Assembly: GCA_019750135.1 (NCBI GenBank)
Contig: JAIEOV010000048.1
Coordinates: 99,074-163,073 of the forward strand
Direction of reading: 5' to 3'
Length of the DNA stretch: 64,000 nucleotides
Source of the DNA: Reyranella sp.
GTDB taxonomy: Bacteria; Pseudomonadota; Alphaproteobacteria; Reyranellales; Reyranellaceae
Below the pieces are notes generated by a model. The model was given only the letters and a program-made list of their open reading frames with translations, made no database searches and was not told the origin of the DNA. Below, piece after piece: positions 37,387 to 46,209 of this stretch (its first letter is position 1; the number at the start of each line of letters is the position of its first letter). Both the position numbers and the translations under genes were made by a program.

Positions 37387-38148
37387 TCAGGGGCGTGATC
37401 TGTTGAAGATGACGGCGCCGTGGGCGCGGGCGAATTCCTCCGTGCAGATGGCCCCGGTGCGGCCGCGCACGCCTGGATAGAAAGTCTCCAGTTCAGCGAG
37501 TGTGACATTTTCTCCGACACGCGCGTGATGGACGCAGACCGCGCCATCAGGCCCCCAGCCCGCCTCGAAGACGTCAGCAGGATCGTTGTCGGGCCGCTGC
37601 ACGCCGCGATCATCATAGACGTCGATGTGCATGCCATCTCTGGTCCAGGAGCGTCCGGCGCCGCCATAGTCAGCCCGCACCATGCGCACGCAAGCCGCAT
37701 GCAATGGCGCCAGGGAGAGGCCGTCAGCGGCATCGGTCCAACGTCGATAACCGAAGCGGACGCACTTGGCGATCGCGCCGGCCGTGCAGCTCAGTTCCAC
37801 ACCGTCCGGACCGCCGGCCAGTGGGAAGCCCTGACGGCGACCGTCGGGGCCGGCCGCACAGAAATTGCGCCAGTCGCCGTCCGGGCCACGTGTCTCCAGG
37901 GTATGCAGCCAGACCGTGTTGCTGCGATCCTGGGGATCGGCCTCGACCGCAGCGACTCGCAACTGCATCGGCCGACCGGCAAAGCGGACATCGAGCACCG
38001 CCCCCACGAGGTCGCGGCTGCGCAAGGTCCGGCCATCGTCGAACGTCACGACGAACTCGGTGCCTTGAACCTCCATGCGAGGCCCGGCATGCGCCGCAGC
38101 AGCGGCGGCGCACAGCCAGGCGATGACGGCGAGGAAGACCGGCCGCAT
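37387..38148 (-). CDS. Secreted protein with ADYC-type domain
   Basis: This 253-residue exported protein has a signal peptide (FLAVIAWLCAAAAAAHAG). The stretch ACVRMVRADYGGAGRSWTRD and then GMHIDVYDDRGVQ matches the ADYC domain, as I recall from myxobacterial and other secreted proteins, with Gly in place of the name-giving Cys (ADYG). Other cysteines (NFCAAG, LSCTAG, KCVRFG, VCVHHA, ICTEEF) suggest disulfides. The function of the domain is unknown. It lies nine bases after a small exported protein gene on the same strand. Confidence 0.68.
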   Translation of the reverse strand: MRPVFLAVIAWLCAAAAAAHAGPRMEVQGTEFVVTFDDGRTLRSRDLVGAVLDVRFAGRPMQLRVAAVEADPQDRSNTVWLHTLETRGPDGDWRNFCAAGPDGRRQGFPLAGGPDGVELSCTAGAIAKCVRFGYRRWTDAADGLSLAPLHAACVRMVRADYGGAGRSWTRDGMHIDVYDDRGVQRPDNDPADVFEAGWGPDGAVCVHHARVGENVTLAELETFYPGVRGRTGAICTEEFARAHGAVIFNRSRP

Positions 38149-38157
38149 CGACCGGCG

Positions 38158-38370
38158 TCAGCGCTTCTGGGGCGGGAGCTCGAAGGCGTCGATCGAAAGA
38201 GTCGAGGACTCCGCAGAGCTGCCGTTGGCGCCGCCGCCATTCGTGCCGCCACCGTTGGAACCGCCACCATTCAGCGATGCGCCGTTGCCGCTGAGCACAG
38301 CGTGCGCCGGTGCGATGTTGAATGCCAGGAGCGCCGCAAGAGCGGCGATCGCCGTGAGGGTCTTCAGCAT
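38158..38370 (-). CDS. Small secreted Gly/Asn-rich protein
   Basis: This 70-residue protein has a signal peptide (MLKTLTAIAALAALLAFNIA, then PAHA). The mature part of about 45 residues contains the repeats NGGGSNGGGTNGGGANG. It is cotranscribed with the ADYC gene nine bases downstream. The ATG at 38370 gives the clean signal peptide. The function is unknown. Confidence 0.66.
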   Translation of the reverse strand: MLKTLTAIAALAALLAFNIAPAHAVLSGNGASLNGGGSNGGGTNGGGANGSSAESSTLSIDAFELPPQKR

Positions 38371-38446
38371 TGGTTTCTCCCCTGTTGGAATGCGGCGGCA
38401 CGATGCCTGCGTTGCAAGTCGTCGCTGTGTCGCGCCGGCCATTTTC

Positions 38447-38498
38447 GTGTGCCGTGCGTGTTGCGGAACGAGAGGCTTTGTGTCGCCGAGATGTCGCG
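38447..38498 (-). promoter_or_regulatory. Shared direct-repeat motif, site B (upstream of the small secreted protein gene)
   Basis: On the minus strand: GCGACATCTCGGCGACACAA, then AG, a 10-base spacer and GCAACACG, then GGCACACG. It has the same order and similar spacing as sites C and D (CGACAC, CGACACAAA, GCAATACG, GATACG), with two extra bases in the first spacer. Confidence 0.5.
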
Positions 38499-38510
38499 GA
38501 CCGCGCGTTG

Positions 38511-38560
38511 GCGACACATACGATACAAAGCGCTCGGACCGGCGACACACGGTCGATACG
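38511..38560 (+). promoter_or_regulatory. Shared direct-repeat motif, site A (upstream of the hybrid kinase gene)
   Basis: GCGACACATACGATACAAAG is followed after 10 bases by GGCGACACACGG and TCGATACG. The core CGACACATA-CGATACAAA is a 9-base direct repeat. It lies 22-72 bases before the kinase start. Confidence 0.55.
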
Positions 38561-38581
38561 TCGTCCTTTCAGCATGGCTGA

Positions 38582-41500
38582 ATGGCCCAACTGGATATCG
38601 CCGGCATCGATCCCAAGCGGATCGAGCAGGTCGTCACCCATCGCCTTGTCGAGATCCCGACGCTGCCCAAGGTGCTGGCACTGCCGATCTTCGGCGCGGC
38701 GGCGGCGGCGCTCTATGCCGGGCTGGCGCCGCTCTGGATGTTCCTGGTGCCGGCGGCGGTTTACGTCGTCTCGGTGTGGGGCTCGTGGCGCGTCCAGGTT
38801 CTCTACCGGCGCGATCCGTCGGCCGTGAGCCTGGCCGGCTGGCGCTGGCTCTATACCGTCACCGCCGTGCCAACCTCGTTCGCCAACGGCCTGATGGGCG
38901 GCTTCTTCGCCACCCTGCCGGCCGAGGAGGAACGCACGCTGTGGGCGCTGGCGATCTGCCTGATCATCGGCGGCACGCCGTCGCGTAGCCTCGACGGGCG
39001 AACCTTCACGCTGTCAGCGGCCTCGCTGGTGCTGCCGATGGCGGGCGTGCTGGTGCTGGGCGACGGCGACCGGCACGCCATCGGGCTCGCCGCCATCATG
39101 CTGGGCTTCGTCATCATCGTCAGCCTGTTCGCCCATATCGAGCGCAAGCGCACGCGCGCCGAGATCGCCCGCGACCTCGCCGCCCACGACCTCTCCAAGA
39201 GCCTCGACGATGCGCACCGCGACGTCGCCTTCGCCGAGGAGACCATGCGCACCATGCTCGACAACATGAGCGACGGCGCCTTGCTCTACGAGGGCGACGG
39301 CCGCTGGGTCTACCAGAACAGGGCGATGGCCCGCCTGCACGACATGTCGGACGAGGTGCTGAAGGGATTGCCGACCTTCAAGGACATCATCCGCCATCGC
39401 GCCTTGCGCGGCGACTACGGTCCGCTGGACCAGCTGCCCGGCGGCCTGGAGGGCTGGATCGCCAGCCGCACCGCGCGCTTCAACCTGCCGGGCCAGCCAG
39501 CCGAGCGACGCCGCACCGTCACCGGCCGCACGGTCGAGGTGACGTACCGGCCGTTGCCGGGCGGCCGCGTGCTCACCGTGCATCGCGACCTCACCGACAT
39601 CGTCGAGCAGGAGAACCGTCTCACCCAGGCGCAGTCCGAGCAGGAGCGCACGCGCGCCACCATGCGCTCGGTGCTCGCCAACATGGGCGACGGCGCCGCG
39701 CTCTACGCGCCGGACGGCGGACTGCTGTTCCACAATGCCGCCTTCGGCCGCCTGCTCGACCTCGATGCCGCGACCATCGCCACCACCATCAATCTCGCCG
39801 ACATCGCCCGCTTCCAGCTGGCGCGCGGCGACTTCGGCCCGATCGCCGACATCGATGCCGAGCTCACCAGGCGCATGGCCATCATCGAAAGCGGCGACAA
39901 CGTGCCGTTCGTGCGCACCGGCCGCAACGGGCTCACGCTCGAGATCACCTCGCACCGGCTGGCCGACGGTCGCCTGCTGGTGACCTATCGCGACATCACC
40001 GAGCTCAAGACGCGCGAGCAGGAGCTCGAGCGCTCGCGCGGCACCCTGCAGACCGTGCTCGACGAGATGCCCGACGCGCTGCTGGTCTACGACGCCGACG
40101 GCAAGTGGTTGTTCTTCAACGAGGCGACGCTGCGGTTCCTCAATCTCGATCGGACGACCCTGAACGGTCTGCGCGATGCCTGGTCGATCCTCGACTACCA
40201 GATCGATCGCGGCGATTTCGGCCGGATGGATGCGACCCAGCGCGCCGCGTTCGTCGCCACGCGCAGGCAGATCTTCGCCTCGGGCACCGACGGCTGGATG
40301 CTGCTCCAGCGCCGCGAGCGCATGCTGCATTTCCGGATGACGGTGCTCGATAACGGCTGGCGATTCGGCATGTTCCGCGACGTCACCGACCTCGAGGGCG
40401 CGCGCCAGTCGGCGGTGGATGCACGCCAGACCCTGCTGCTCGCCATGGAGGCGATGGACGACGGCATCGCCTTCCTCGACCGCGACGAGCGGCTGGTCCA
40501 GTGCAACGAGGCCTACCGGCGCTTCATGCAGGGCATCCCCGAGATCATCACGCCGGGCGTCGTGCTGCGCGACGCGGTGCACTTCGCCGGCAAGGTGCTG
40601 AAGCCGCCCAAGGAGACGCCCGAGGCATGGGCCGAGCGCCAGCTCACCACGATGCGCTCGGGTCGTCCGGCCCTGATCCCCTACGGTCCCAACCAGTGGG
40701 CGCGTATCTCGCTCGACTACGCCTCCGACGGCCGCGCCGTCGTGCTGGTGAGCGACGTGTCCGAGGAGCGCCGCCGCCAGCGCGATCTCGAGCAGGCTTT
40801 GGTCGCCGCCGAGAAGTCGCGCGAGGAGGCCGAGGCCGCCAACCAGGCCAAGTCGACCTTCCTCGCCACCATGAGCCACGAGATCAGGACGCCGATGAAC
40901 GGCGTTTTAGGCATGATGGAGGTGCTGGAGGCCGAGGGCATGCGCGAAGGCCAGGCGCGCACCGTGGCGACCATGCACGAATCGGCCCAGGCCCTTCTGC
41001 GCATCATCGACGACGTGCTCGACTTCTCCAAGATCGAGGCGGGTGGCCTCGAGCTCGAGGAGACGCCTTTCTCGCTCACCGGGCTGGTCGACAGCGTGGT
41101 GGCGACGTTCCACCCCCAGGCCGAGCGCAAGGGCCTGTCACTGGTCGCCGCGGTGGCGCCGGGCTCGACCGACGTGTTGCTGGGCGATCCGACACGGGTG
41201 CGCCAGATCCTGTTCAACCTTCTCGGCAACGCGCTGAAATTCACCGAGCGCGGCGGCGGCATGATCCGCGCCCGCACCGAGCCGATGGGCGATGGCCGCG
41301 TCCATGTCGTGCTCACGGTCAGTGACACCGGCATCGGCATGAACGATGCCCAGCAGGCCCGCCTGTTCCAGCCCTTCTCCCAGGCCGACAGCTCGACGAC
41401 GCGGCGCTATGGCGGCACCGGGCTCGGGCTGTCGATCGTGCGGCGACTGGCGCAGTTGATGGGCGGCGACGTCACCGTCGAAAGCGCCCCCGGCGCCGGC

Positions 41501-42325
41501 TCGACCTTCACCGTGATCCTGGAGCTGATGGCCGCTCCCGCCGATTCGCCGCTGGTCGATCTGCCGGTGGTCGAGGCGCCACCCGAGTCGCTACCCACCT
41601 CCGCCAGGCTCGCCGGCAACAACGTGCTGGTGGTCGACGACCATCCGATCAACCGTGAGGTGCTGGTGCGCCAGTTGCAGGCACTTGGCGTCGGCGCCGA
41701 TTCGGCCGGCGACGGACGCGAGGGGCTGAAGGCGTGGAGCGCGGGCCGCTACGCCATCGTCTTCGCCGACGTGCACATGCCGCTGATGGACGGCTTCGAG
41801 ATGACGGGCGAGATCCGCCGCCTCGAAGCAGCCGACGGCCGGCCGCGCACGCCGATCGTGGCGGTGACCGCCAATGCCATGGCCGGCGAGGACGAGCGCT
41901 GCCGCGCCGCCGGCATGGACGGCTATCTCGCCAAGCCGGTGAGCCTGCCCCGCCTGCGCGCCACTTTGCAGCGCTGGCTGCGCGATGCCGTCGACGATGC
42001 CCCCGCGATCGACCGCGCGGTGCTCGATCCCTGGCTGCAGGACGATGAGGCCGCGCGCCGCGATCTTTTGGCCAAGTTCAGCCGCTCGGCTTCGGAATCT
42101 CGCCACGACATCGAGACGGCGATGGCGGCCGGCGATCTCGCCGCGCTGGCCGCGGCGGCGCATCGGCTGAAGGGCAGTGCGCTCGCCGTGGGCGCCCGCG
42201 CGCTCGGCGACGCGGCACAGACCCTGGAGAAGGCCGCCAAGGCCGGGGATCGCGCAACATGCCAGGACGGGTTGGGCCCGCTCGCCGTCGAAGTCCAGCG
42301 GGCGCAGGCGGAGATCGGCGCCTAG
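38582..42325 (+). CDS. Hybrid sensor histidine kinase with four PAS domains, receiver and HPt
   Basis: This 1247-residue protein has about five N-terminal membrane segments (residues about 30-185), then four consecutive PAS-like domains beginning near residues 222, 361, 490 and 621. Each opens with a motif like MxDGxxLYxxDG. HisKA has the phospho-acceptor H766 in FLATMSHEIRTPMNG. HATPase_c has LLGNALKFTERGG and SDTGIGMNDAQQARL. The receiver has D1063 in IVFADVHMPLMDGFE, and the C-terminal HPt has H1194 in AAAHRLKGSALAVG. A His-Asp-His relay ends in HPt, so a separate response regulator is expected. It is divergent from the ADYC operon, with which it shares a promoter motif. Confidence 0.92.
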   Translation: MAQLDIAGIDPKRIEQVVTHRLVEIPTLPKVLALPIFGAAAAALYAGLAPLWMFLVPAAVYVVSVWGSWRVQVLYRRDPSAVSLAGWRWLYTVTAVPTSFANGLMGGFFATLPAEEERTLWALAICLIIGGTPSRSLDGRTFTLSAASLVLPMAGVLVLGDGDRHAIGLAAIMLGFVIIVSLFAHIERKRTRAEIARDLAAHDLSKSLDDAHRDVAFAEETMRTMLDNMSDGALLYEGDGRWVYQNRAMARLHDMSDEVLKGLPTFKDIIRHRALRGDYGPLDQLPGGLEGWIASRTARFNLPGQPAERRRTVTGRTVEVTYRPLPGGRVLTVHRDLTDIVEQENRLTQAQSEQERTRATMRSVLANMGDGAALYAPDGGLLFHNAAFGRLLDLDAATIATTINLADIARFQLARGDFGPIADIDAELTRRMAIIESGDNVPFVRTGRNGLTLEITSHRLADGRLLVTYRDITELKTREQELERSRGTLQTVLDEMPDALLVYDADGKWLFFNEATLRFLNLDRTTLNGLRDAWSILDYQIDRGDFGRMDATQRAAFVATRRQIFASGTDGWMLLQRRERMLHFRMTVLDNGWRFGMFRDVTDLEGARQSAVDARQTLLLAMEAMDDGIAFLDRDERLVQCNEAYRRFMQGIPEIITPGVVLRDAVHFAGKVLKPPKETPEAWAERQLTTMRSGRPALIPYGPNQWARISLDYASDGRAVVLVSDVSEERRRQRDLEQALVAAEKSREEAEAANQAKSTFLATMSHEIRTPMNGVLGMMEVLEAEGMREGQARTVATMHESAQALLRIIDDVLDFSKIEAGGLELEETPFSLTGLVDSVVATFHPQAERKGLSLVAAVAPGSTDVLLGDPTRVRQILFNLLGNALKFTERGGGMIRARTEPMGDGRVHVVLTVSDTGIGMNDAQQARLFQPFSQADSSTTRRYGGTGLGLSIVRRLAQLMGGDVTVESAPGAGSTFTVILELMAAPADSPLVDLPVVEAPPESLPTSARLAGNNVLVVDDHPINREVLVRQLQALGVGADSAGDGREGLKAWSAGRYAIVFADVHMPLMDGFEMTGEIRRLEAADGRPRTPIVAVTANAMAGEDERCRAAGMDGYLAKPVSLPRLRATLQRWLRDAVDDAPAIDRAVLDPWLQDDEAARRDLLAKFSRSASESRHDIETAMAAGDLAALAAAAHRLKGSALAVGARALGDAAQTLEKAAKAGDRATCQDGLGPLAVEVQRAQAEIGA

Positions 42326-42358
42326 AGCAAGATGACTGGAGATTGACTCATGATCTTT

Positions 42359-42394
42359 GCTGGGAGCGCGCCACTCCAGTGGCGCGCTCCCAGC
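42359..42394. repeat. Perfect 17-bp palindrome related to the family A ends
   Basis: GCTGGGAGCGCGCCACT, a 2-nt loop, then AGTGGCGCGCTCCCAGC. The outer GGGAGCGCG / CGCGCTCCC matches the ends of family A, but the core differs. It separates the convergent kinase and collar-repeat genes and could act as a bidirectional terminator. Confidence 0.85.
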
Positions 42395-42422
42395 AATTGA
42401 GTCGACCCGATATCATCCCGCT

Positions 42423-45400
42423 CTAGCCCAGCGGCTTGACCAGGATCGGCTGAGAGGACGACTCCTCGTTCACGATGCCCGTGCCTTCGCTGGCCGGACT
42501 CGCGAACGCGGATGCCATGTAGCTCGTGAAGAGCGCCATGTCCGGAGTCGCCGACGCCGGCGCGCCGATCACGCCGTCCTTGTTGAGGTCCTGCTGGAAG
42601 GCGCTTTCGAACGCCTTCAGCGACGCGTCGGCTCCCGACATCACGGCGGTTTGCGCCAGCTTGTTGGCGTTGGCGTCGGTGTTCCACACGAGGTACTGAT
42701 CGGCGTTGCCGTTCTGCCAAGCGACGCCGAAGCCAGTGGCCGTCTGCTCCGCGGCAATCGGTTTCCACGCGCCGTACTGGTTCAACGTGACGATCGCATT
42801 GTTGTCTCTCAACAGCGGACCGCCGAGTACCGCCATCGGATCGAGGCGATAGTTGTTGGTCACTTGAACCAGCTTGGTCGCGCCGAAGGCCTCGATCGGG
42901 ATGACGCCGTCGCCGTTCAGGTCCTGCTGGAGGAACGGCTCGAACTGCTGCAGCACCGAGCTCGATCCGGATACCGTGGCGCTCTGCGACAGCCAATTGC
43001 CGGCGGCGTCGACATTCCACACGGTGTATTGATCGGCCGCGCCATTCTTCCACGCGAGCCAATAACCAGGGCCGCCCTGCTCGACGCCGATCGGCGTCCA
43101 GCCACCGCCGAACTGACCGGCCGTCACGAACGTACCGTTCATCTTCAGTTGCGGGCCGCCCGAGCCGTAGTTGAAGTAATAGGAGTCCGCGACCTTGGTG
43201 AGGCTGGTTCCGCCGATCGCCTCGATGCTGGTCGTGACGAAGCCGGTCGTTCCGTCGCCGTTGAGATCCTGCTGCAGCCAAGTCTCGAAGTTCTGGGTGT
43301 ACCACGAGGAGCCAGGCACGACGGTGCCCTGCGAGAGGAAGTTGCCGTCGCTGTCGATGTTCCACGACAGGTACTGATCGAGGCCGCCGTTCTTCCAGGC
43401 GACCTGGTACGTACCGTCGTTCATCCGCTCCGCACCGATCGGCGTCCAGTTCCCGAATTGACCGAGCGTGACCGCCGCTCCGGACATCTTGATCTGCGGG
43501 CCGAGCACGTTGCCGATCGGCGAAACGACGTAGGTATTGGCGATCCTGGCCAGCGCCGTCGTTCCAAAGGATTCGATGACGGTCCTCGTCGCGATGCCGC
43601 CGGCGCCGTTGAGATCCTGGTTGAAGCCGGGCTCGAGCACCTGAATCGTGGAACTCGCGCCGGCTACTACGCCGGTCTGCGACACCCAGTTGCCGCCGCC
43701 ATCGACGGTCCACACGATGTATTCGTCGAGGTTGCCGTTCCTCCAGACGGTCAGGAAATTCCCGTTCCAGCCCAGCTCCGCGCCGATCGCCGCCCAGTTC
43801 CCGAACTGGCCGACCGTGACTGGCGCTCCGGACATCTTGATCTGCACGCCGAGCGCGCTGCTCGTCGGCGAGAGGACCCAGGTGTTGGCGATCTTGGCCA
43901 GCGTCGTCGTTCCGGCGGATTCGATGACGGTCCTGGTTGCAATGCCGCCGCCACCGAGGTCCTGATTGAAGCCGGGCTCGAGCACCTGCAGCTGGGAGCT
44001 CGCGCCGGACAGCACGTCGCTCTGCCCGATCCAGTTGCCGGCGTTGTCGACGCTCCACACGATGTACTGATCGGCGGCGCCGTTCTTCCAGACGACCAGA
44101 TAGTTCCCGAACGGCGACTTCTCCGCGCCGATCGCCGTCCACGAACCGAACTGGCCGAAGGTGACGAGCGCGTTGGACAACTTGAGCTGCGGCCCGTTGC
44201 TCGTGCCATGAGCGTAGAGAAAATAGGTGTCGGCGACCTGCTTGAGGTCGGTCCCGCCGAACGCCTCGGTCGTCGTCACGACAAGACCCACCGTGCCGTC
44301 GCCGTTGAGATCGCGGCCGAACGTGGGCTCGAGCGACTGCAGCGCATAGTTGGCGCCCGTCAGGACGGGGCCTTGCGACTGGAAGTTTCCGTTGTTGTCG
44401 GTGGTCCAGACGATGAACTGGCTGGCGTTGCCGTTCTTCCAGACGATCTGGTAGCCGCCACCGCTCACCACCGAGTCGACCGGCGTCCAGTCGCCGAACT
44501 GACCGGCCGTCACCGCCGCGCCGGAAAACCGCGGCATCGGAAAAGGAAGCTCGCTGGTCGTGACCGTCGTGTCGTTGGCGCCCACCGTCGTCCCCAGGGG
44601 AATGCCGATGCTGGTCCCGATGACGGTTTTGCCGCGCAGGTCGGGCAGCGCGAAGGTCGTCTGGCCGTTGCCGCCGTAGGTCGTGCCCAGGATCGAGAAC
44701 AACGCCGTGTTCTGGGCGATCGACAGCAGGGCGCCGTTGCAGAGAGCCCAGCCGCCCGGGACGAAGCTTCCGGCAAAGCTGACAATCTGGCCGAGGAACG
44801 GCGTCGTGGAATTCTGGCTGCCGCCTTGGCTCGGGAAGATCCCCTGAATCGCAATGATGTATTCCATCGCCAGCGACGGCTGCTGGTTGTCGAAAGCCGC
44901 CGGCGCCGGGCTGTTGGGAGTGTTGGGGACCTGGCTGGCAGTCAGGGTCACATCTTCCTGCCCGACCATCGATCCGATCGGGTCGGTGATCGAGGCGCCG
45001 ATGATGGTACGGCCGCGCAGGTCGGGAAGCGCGAAGGTGGTCGTGCCGTTGCCGCCGTAGGTCGTCCCCAGGATCGAGAACAGCGCCGTGTTCTGCGCGA
45101 TCGGCAGCAACCGGCCGTCGCAGATCATGTAGCCGCCGGCTTCGAAGTTGCCGGCGAAGGCCATGATCATGCCGAGCGTGTTGAGCGGATTGCTGCCGCC
45201 GCCTTGCGACGGGAACACGCCCGTCGTGGCGATTTCATAGGTGATGCCCAGCGACGGCTGGTGATTGTCGAAGGTCTGGCTCTGGCCGAAGGGATTGAGG
45301 TTGTTGGCCGGGGTCTGCCCGTAGTCCAACGTCACCGTCGTCGAGCCGCTCTGCTCGCCGAGCGTTTCGGCATCGAGGCCCAGTCCCTGGCCGGTGCCGA

Positions 45401-45680
45401 CCATGGTGACGCCGTTGAGATTGGGCAGCGCGAAGGTCGTCTGACCGTTGCCGCCATAGTAGGTGCCAACCAGCGAGAAGACGGCGGTGTTCTGGTTGAT
45501 GGGCAAAAGTTGGCCGCTGGCGCTCGCTCCAGCCGGAACGAAGTTGCCCGCGAAAGTCCCGATCTCTCCGAGGAAGAAGTCCGTCGAGCCGCCGCCTTGC
45601 GACGGAAACACGCCGGCCAACGGGAAGTACTGCGTCAGCGCAAGCGACGCCTGCATGTTGTTGAGAGGATTCTGCGCCAT
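42423..45680 (-). CDS. Large protein with three tail-collar units and six Trp-rich QDLNGDG repeats
   Basis: This 1085-residue protein starts with three tail-collar (microcystin-dependent-protein type) units at about residues 10-95, 150-245 and 275-370. Each has LLPIxQNTALFSxLGTTYGG and TTFALPDLRGRT. Six repeats of about 112 residues follow (about 385-1050). Each has AVTxGQFGxWTPIGAE, a VWKNGxxDQYxVW block and, in most, QDLNGDG, an EF-hand-like calcium loop. There is no Sec signal peptide; the C-terminal 30 residues are Ser/Ala-rich and end ILVKPLG, which would fit type I export (inference). It is probably a surface or released adhesin-like protein. No phage genes are nearby. Confidence 0.8.
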   Translation of the reverse strand: MAQNPLNNMQASLALTQYFPLAGVFPSQGGGSTDFFLGEIGTFAGNFVPAGASASGQLLPINQNTAVFSLVGTYYGGNGQTTFALPNLNGVTMVGTGQGLGLDAETLGEQSGSTTVTLDYGQTPANNLNPFGQSQTFDNHQPSLGITYEIATTGVFPSQGGGSNPLNTLGMIMAFAGNFEAGGYMICDGRLLPIAQNTALFSILGTTYGGNGTTTFALPDLRGRTIIGASITDPIGSMVGQEDVTLTASQVPNTPNSPAPAAFDNQQPSLAMEYIIAIQGIFPSQGGSQNSTTPFLGQIVSFAGSFVPGGWALCNGALLSIAQNTALFSILGTTYGGNGQTTFALPDLRGKTVIGTSIGIPLGTTVGANDTTVTTSELPFPMPRFSGAAVTAGQFGDWTPVDSVVSGGGYQIVWKNGNASQFIVWTTDNNGNFQSQGPVLTGANYALQSLEPTFGRDLNGDGTVGLVVTTTEAFGGTDLKQVADTYFLYAHGTSNGPQLKLSNALVTFGQFGSWTAIGAEKSPFGNYLVVWKNGAADQYIVWSVDNAGNWIGQSDVLSGASSQLQVLEPGFNQDLGGGGIATRTVIESAGTTTLAKIANTWVLSPTSSALGVQIKMSGAPVTVGQFGNWAAIGAELGWNGNFLTVWRNGNLDEYIVWTVDGGGNWVSQTGVVAGASSTIQVLEPGFNQDLNGAGGIATRTVIESFGTTALARIANTYVVSPIGNVLGPQIKMSGAAVTLGQFGNWTPIGAERMNDGTYQVAWKNGGLDQYLSWNIDSDGNFLSQGTVVPGSSWYTQNFETWLQQDLNGDGTTGFVTTSIEAIGGTSLTKVADSYYFNYGSGGPQLKMNGTFVTAGQFGGGWTPIGVEQGGPGYWLAWKNGAADQYTVWNVDAAGNWLSQSATVSGSSSVLQQFEPFLQQDLNGDGVIPIEAFGATKLVQVTNNYRLDPMAVLGGPLLRDNNAIVTLNQYGAWKPIAAEQTATGFGVAWQNGNADQYLVWNTDANANKLAQTAVMSGADASLKAFESAFQQDLNKDGVIGAPASATPDMALFTSYMASAFASPASEGTGIVNEESSSQPILVKPLG

Positions 45681-45768
45681 GATCGAGCCCTTCTCGTCAG
45701 GACTCAGATGGCCGCACGTCGGGTCCGAGCCTCAGTGAAAGATGAACGACCGTGACGCTACCGCCGGC

Positions 45769-45820
45769 CGGTATCTTCTCCGTATTGCAGCGTCGGGGAT
45801 TTGTATTATGCGTGTCGAGT
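45769..45820 (-). promoter_or_regulatory. Shared direct-repeat motif, site D (upstream of the collar-repeat gene)
   Basis: On the minus strand CGACACGCATAATACAAATC is followed by an 10-base spacer, GCAATACGG and GAAGATAC. Over 52 bases it is clearly alignable to site C. It lies about 90-140 bases before the gene start. Confidence 0.6.
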
Positions 45821-45889
45821 CGATTCGCGGACAGGCATTCCACTATTCGTGGGCGGGACATTCAGTCCGGCTGAGAGCCGGCCGCGGCG

Positions 45890-46084
45890 TCAACGGCTGG
45901 AGGGCACTTCGTAGAGCGAGTCCCACGGGGCATCGTTCCTGAGGGTGGCCGAGCGATGGCGGGGCTTGGCGACGAGGACCCAGATGAACGTCAGCAGGGC
46001 GAACACGGCGCCGGCAAGGGGGGCATCGGCGACGGCGGCGACGATTGCAAAGAACGCCAGGAGGCTGCCGATCAGCTGAAACAT
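45890..46084 (-). CDS. Small membrane protein
   Basis: This 64-residue protein has two hydrophobic segments (FQLIGSLLAFFAIVAAVADA and AGAVFALLTFIWVLVA), then a basic, polar tail of about 24 residues (KPRHRSATLRND). The ribosome binding site is weak. It is supported mainly by its composition and by the conserved motif (site C) upstream. No family is recognised. Confidence 0.5.
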   Translation of the reverse strand: MFQLIGSLLAFFAIVAAVADAPLAGAVFALLTFIWVLVAKPRHRSATLRNDAPWDSLYEVPSSR

Positions 46085-46154
46085 GGGGGTCCCGGTTTGC
46101 TCGGTGAGGCGGAGCGGTATTGCCCTCGCCGGACACTTTGCTTGTACGGGGCCG

Positions 46155-46206
46155 CCGTATCTTCGCCGTATTGCGGGCCGGGAGATTTGTGTCGTCTGTG
46201 TCGCGC
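46155..46206 (-). promoter_or_regulatory. Shared direct-repeat motif, site C (upstream of the small membrane protein gene)
   Basis: On the minus strand GCGACACAGACGACACAAAT is followed by CTCCCGGCCC, GCAATACGG and GAAGATACGG. The first part is a 9-base direct repeat CGACACAGA-CGACACAAA. It begins four bases past the cupin stop codon and lies about 70-120 bases before the start at 46084. Confidence 0.6.
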
Positions 46207-46209
46207 GGC

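Noticed and set aside
42357..45755. 1132-codon open frame on the plus strand opposite the collar-repeat gene
   Set aside because: It is the mirror of a repetitive GC-rich gene. Its translation is Arg/Asp/Gly-rich with no domain, while the minus-strand frame has clear repeats and collar motifs.
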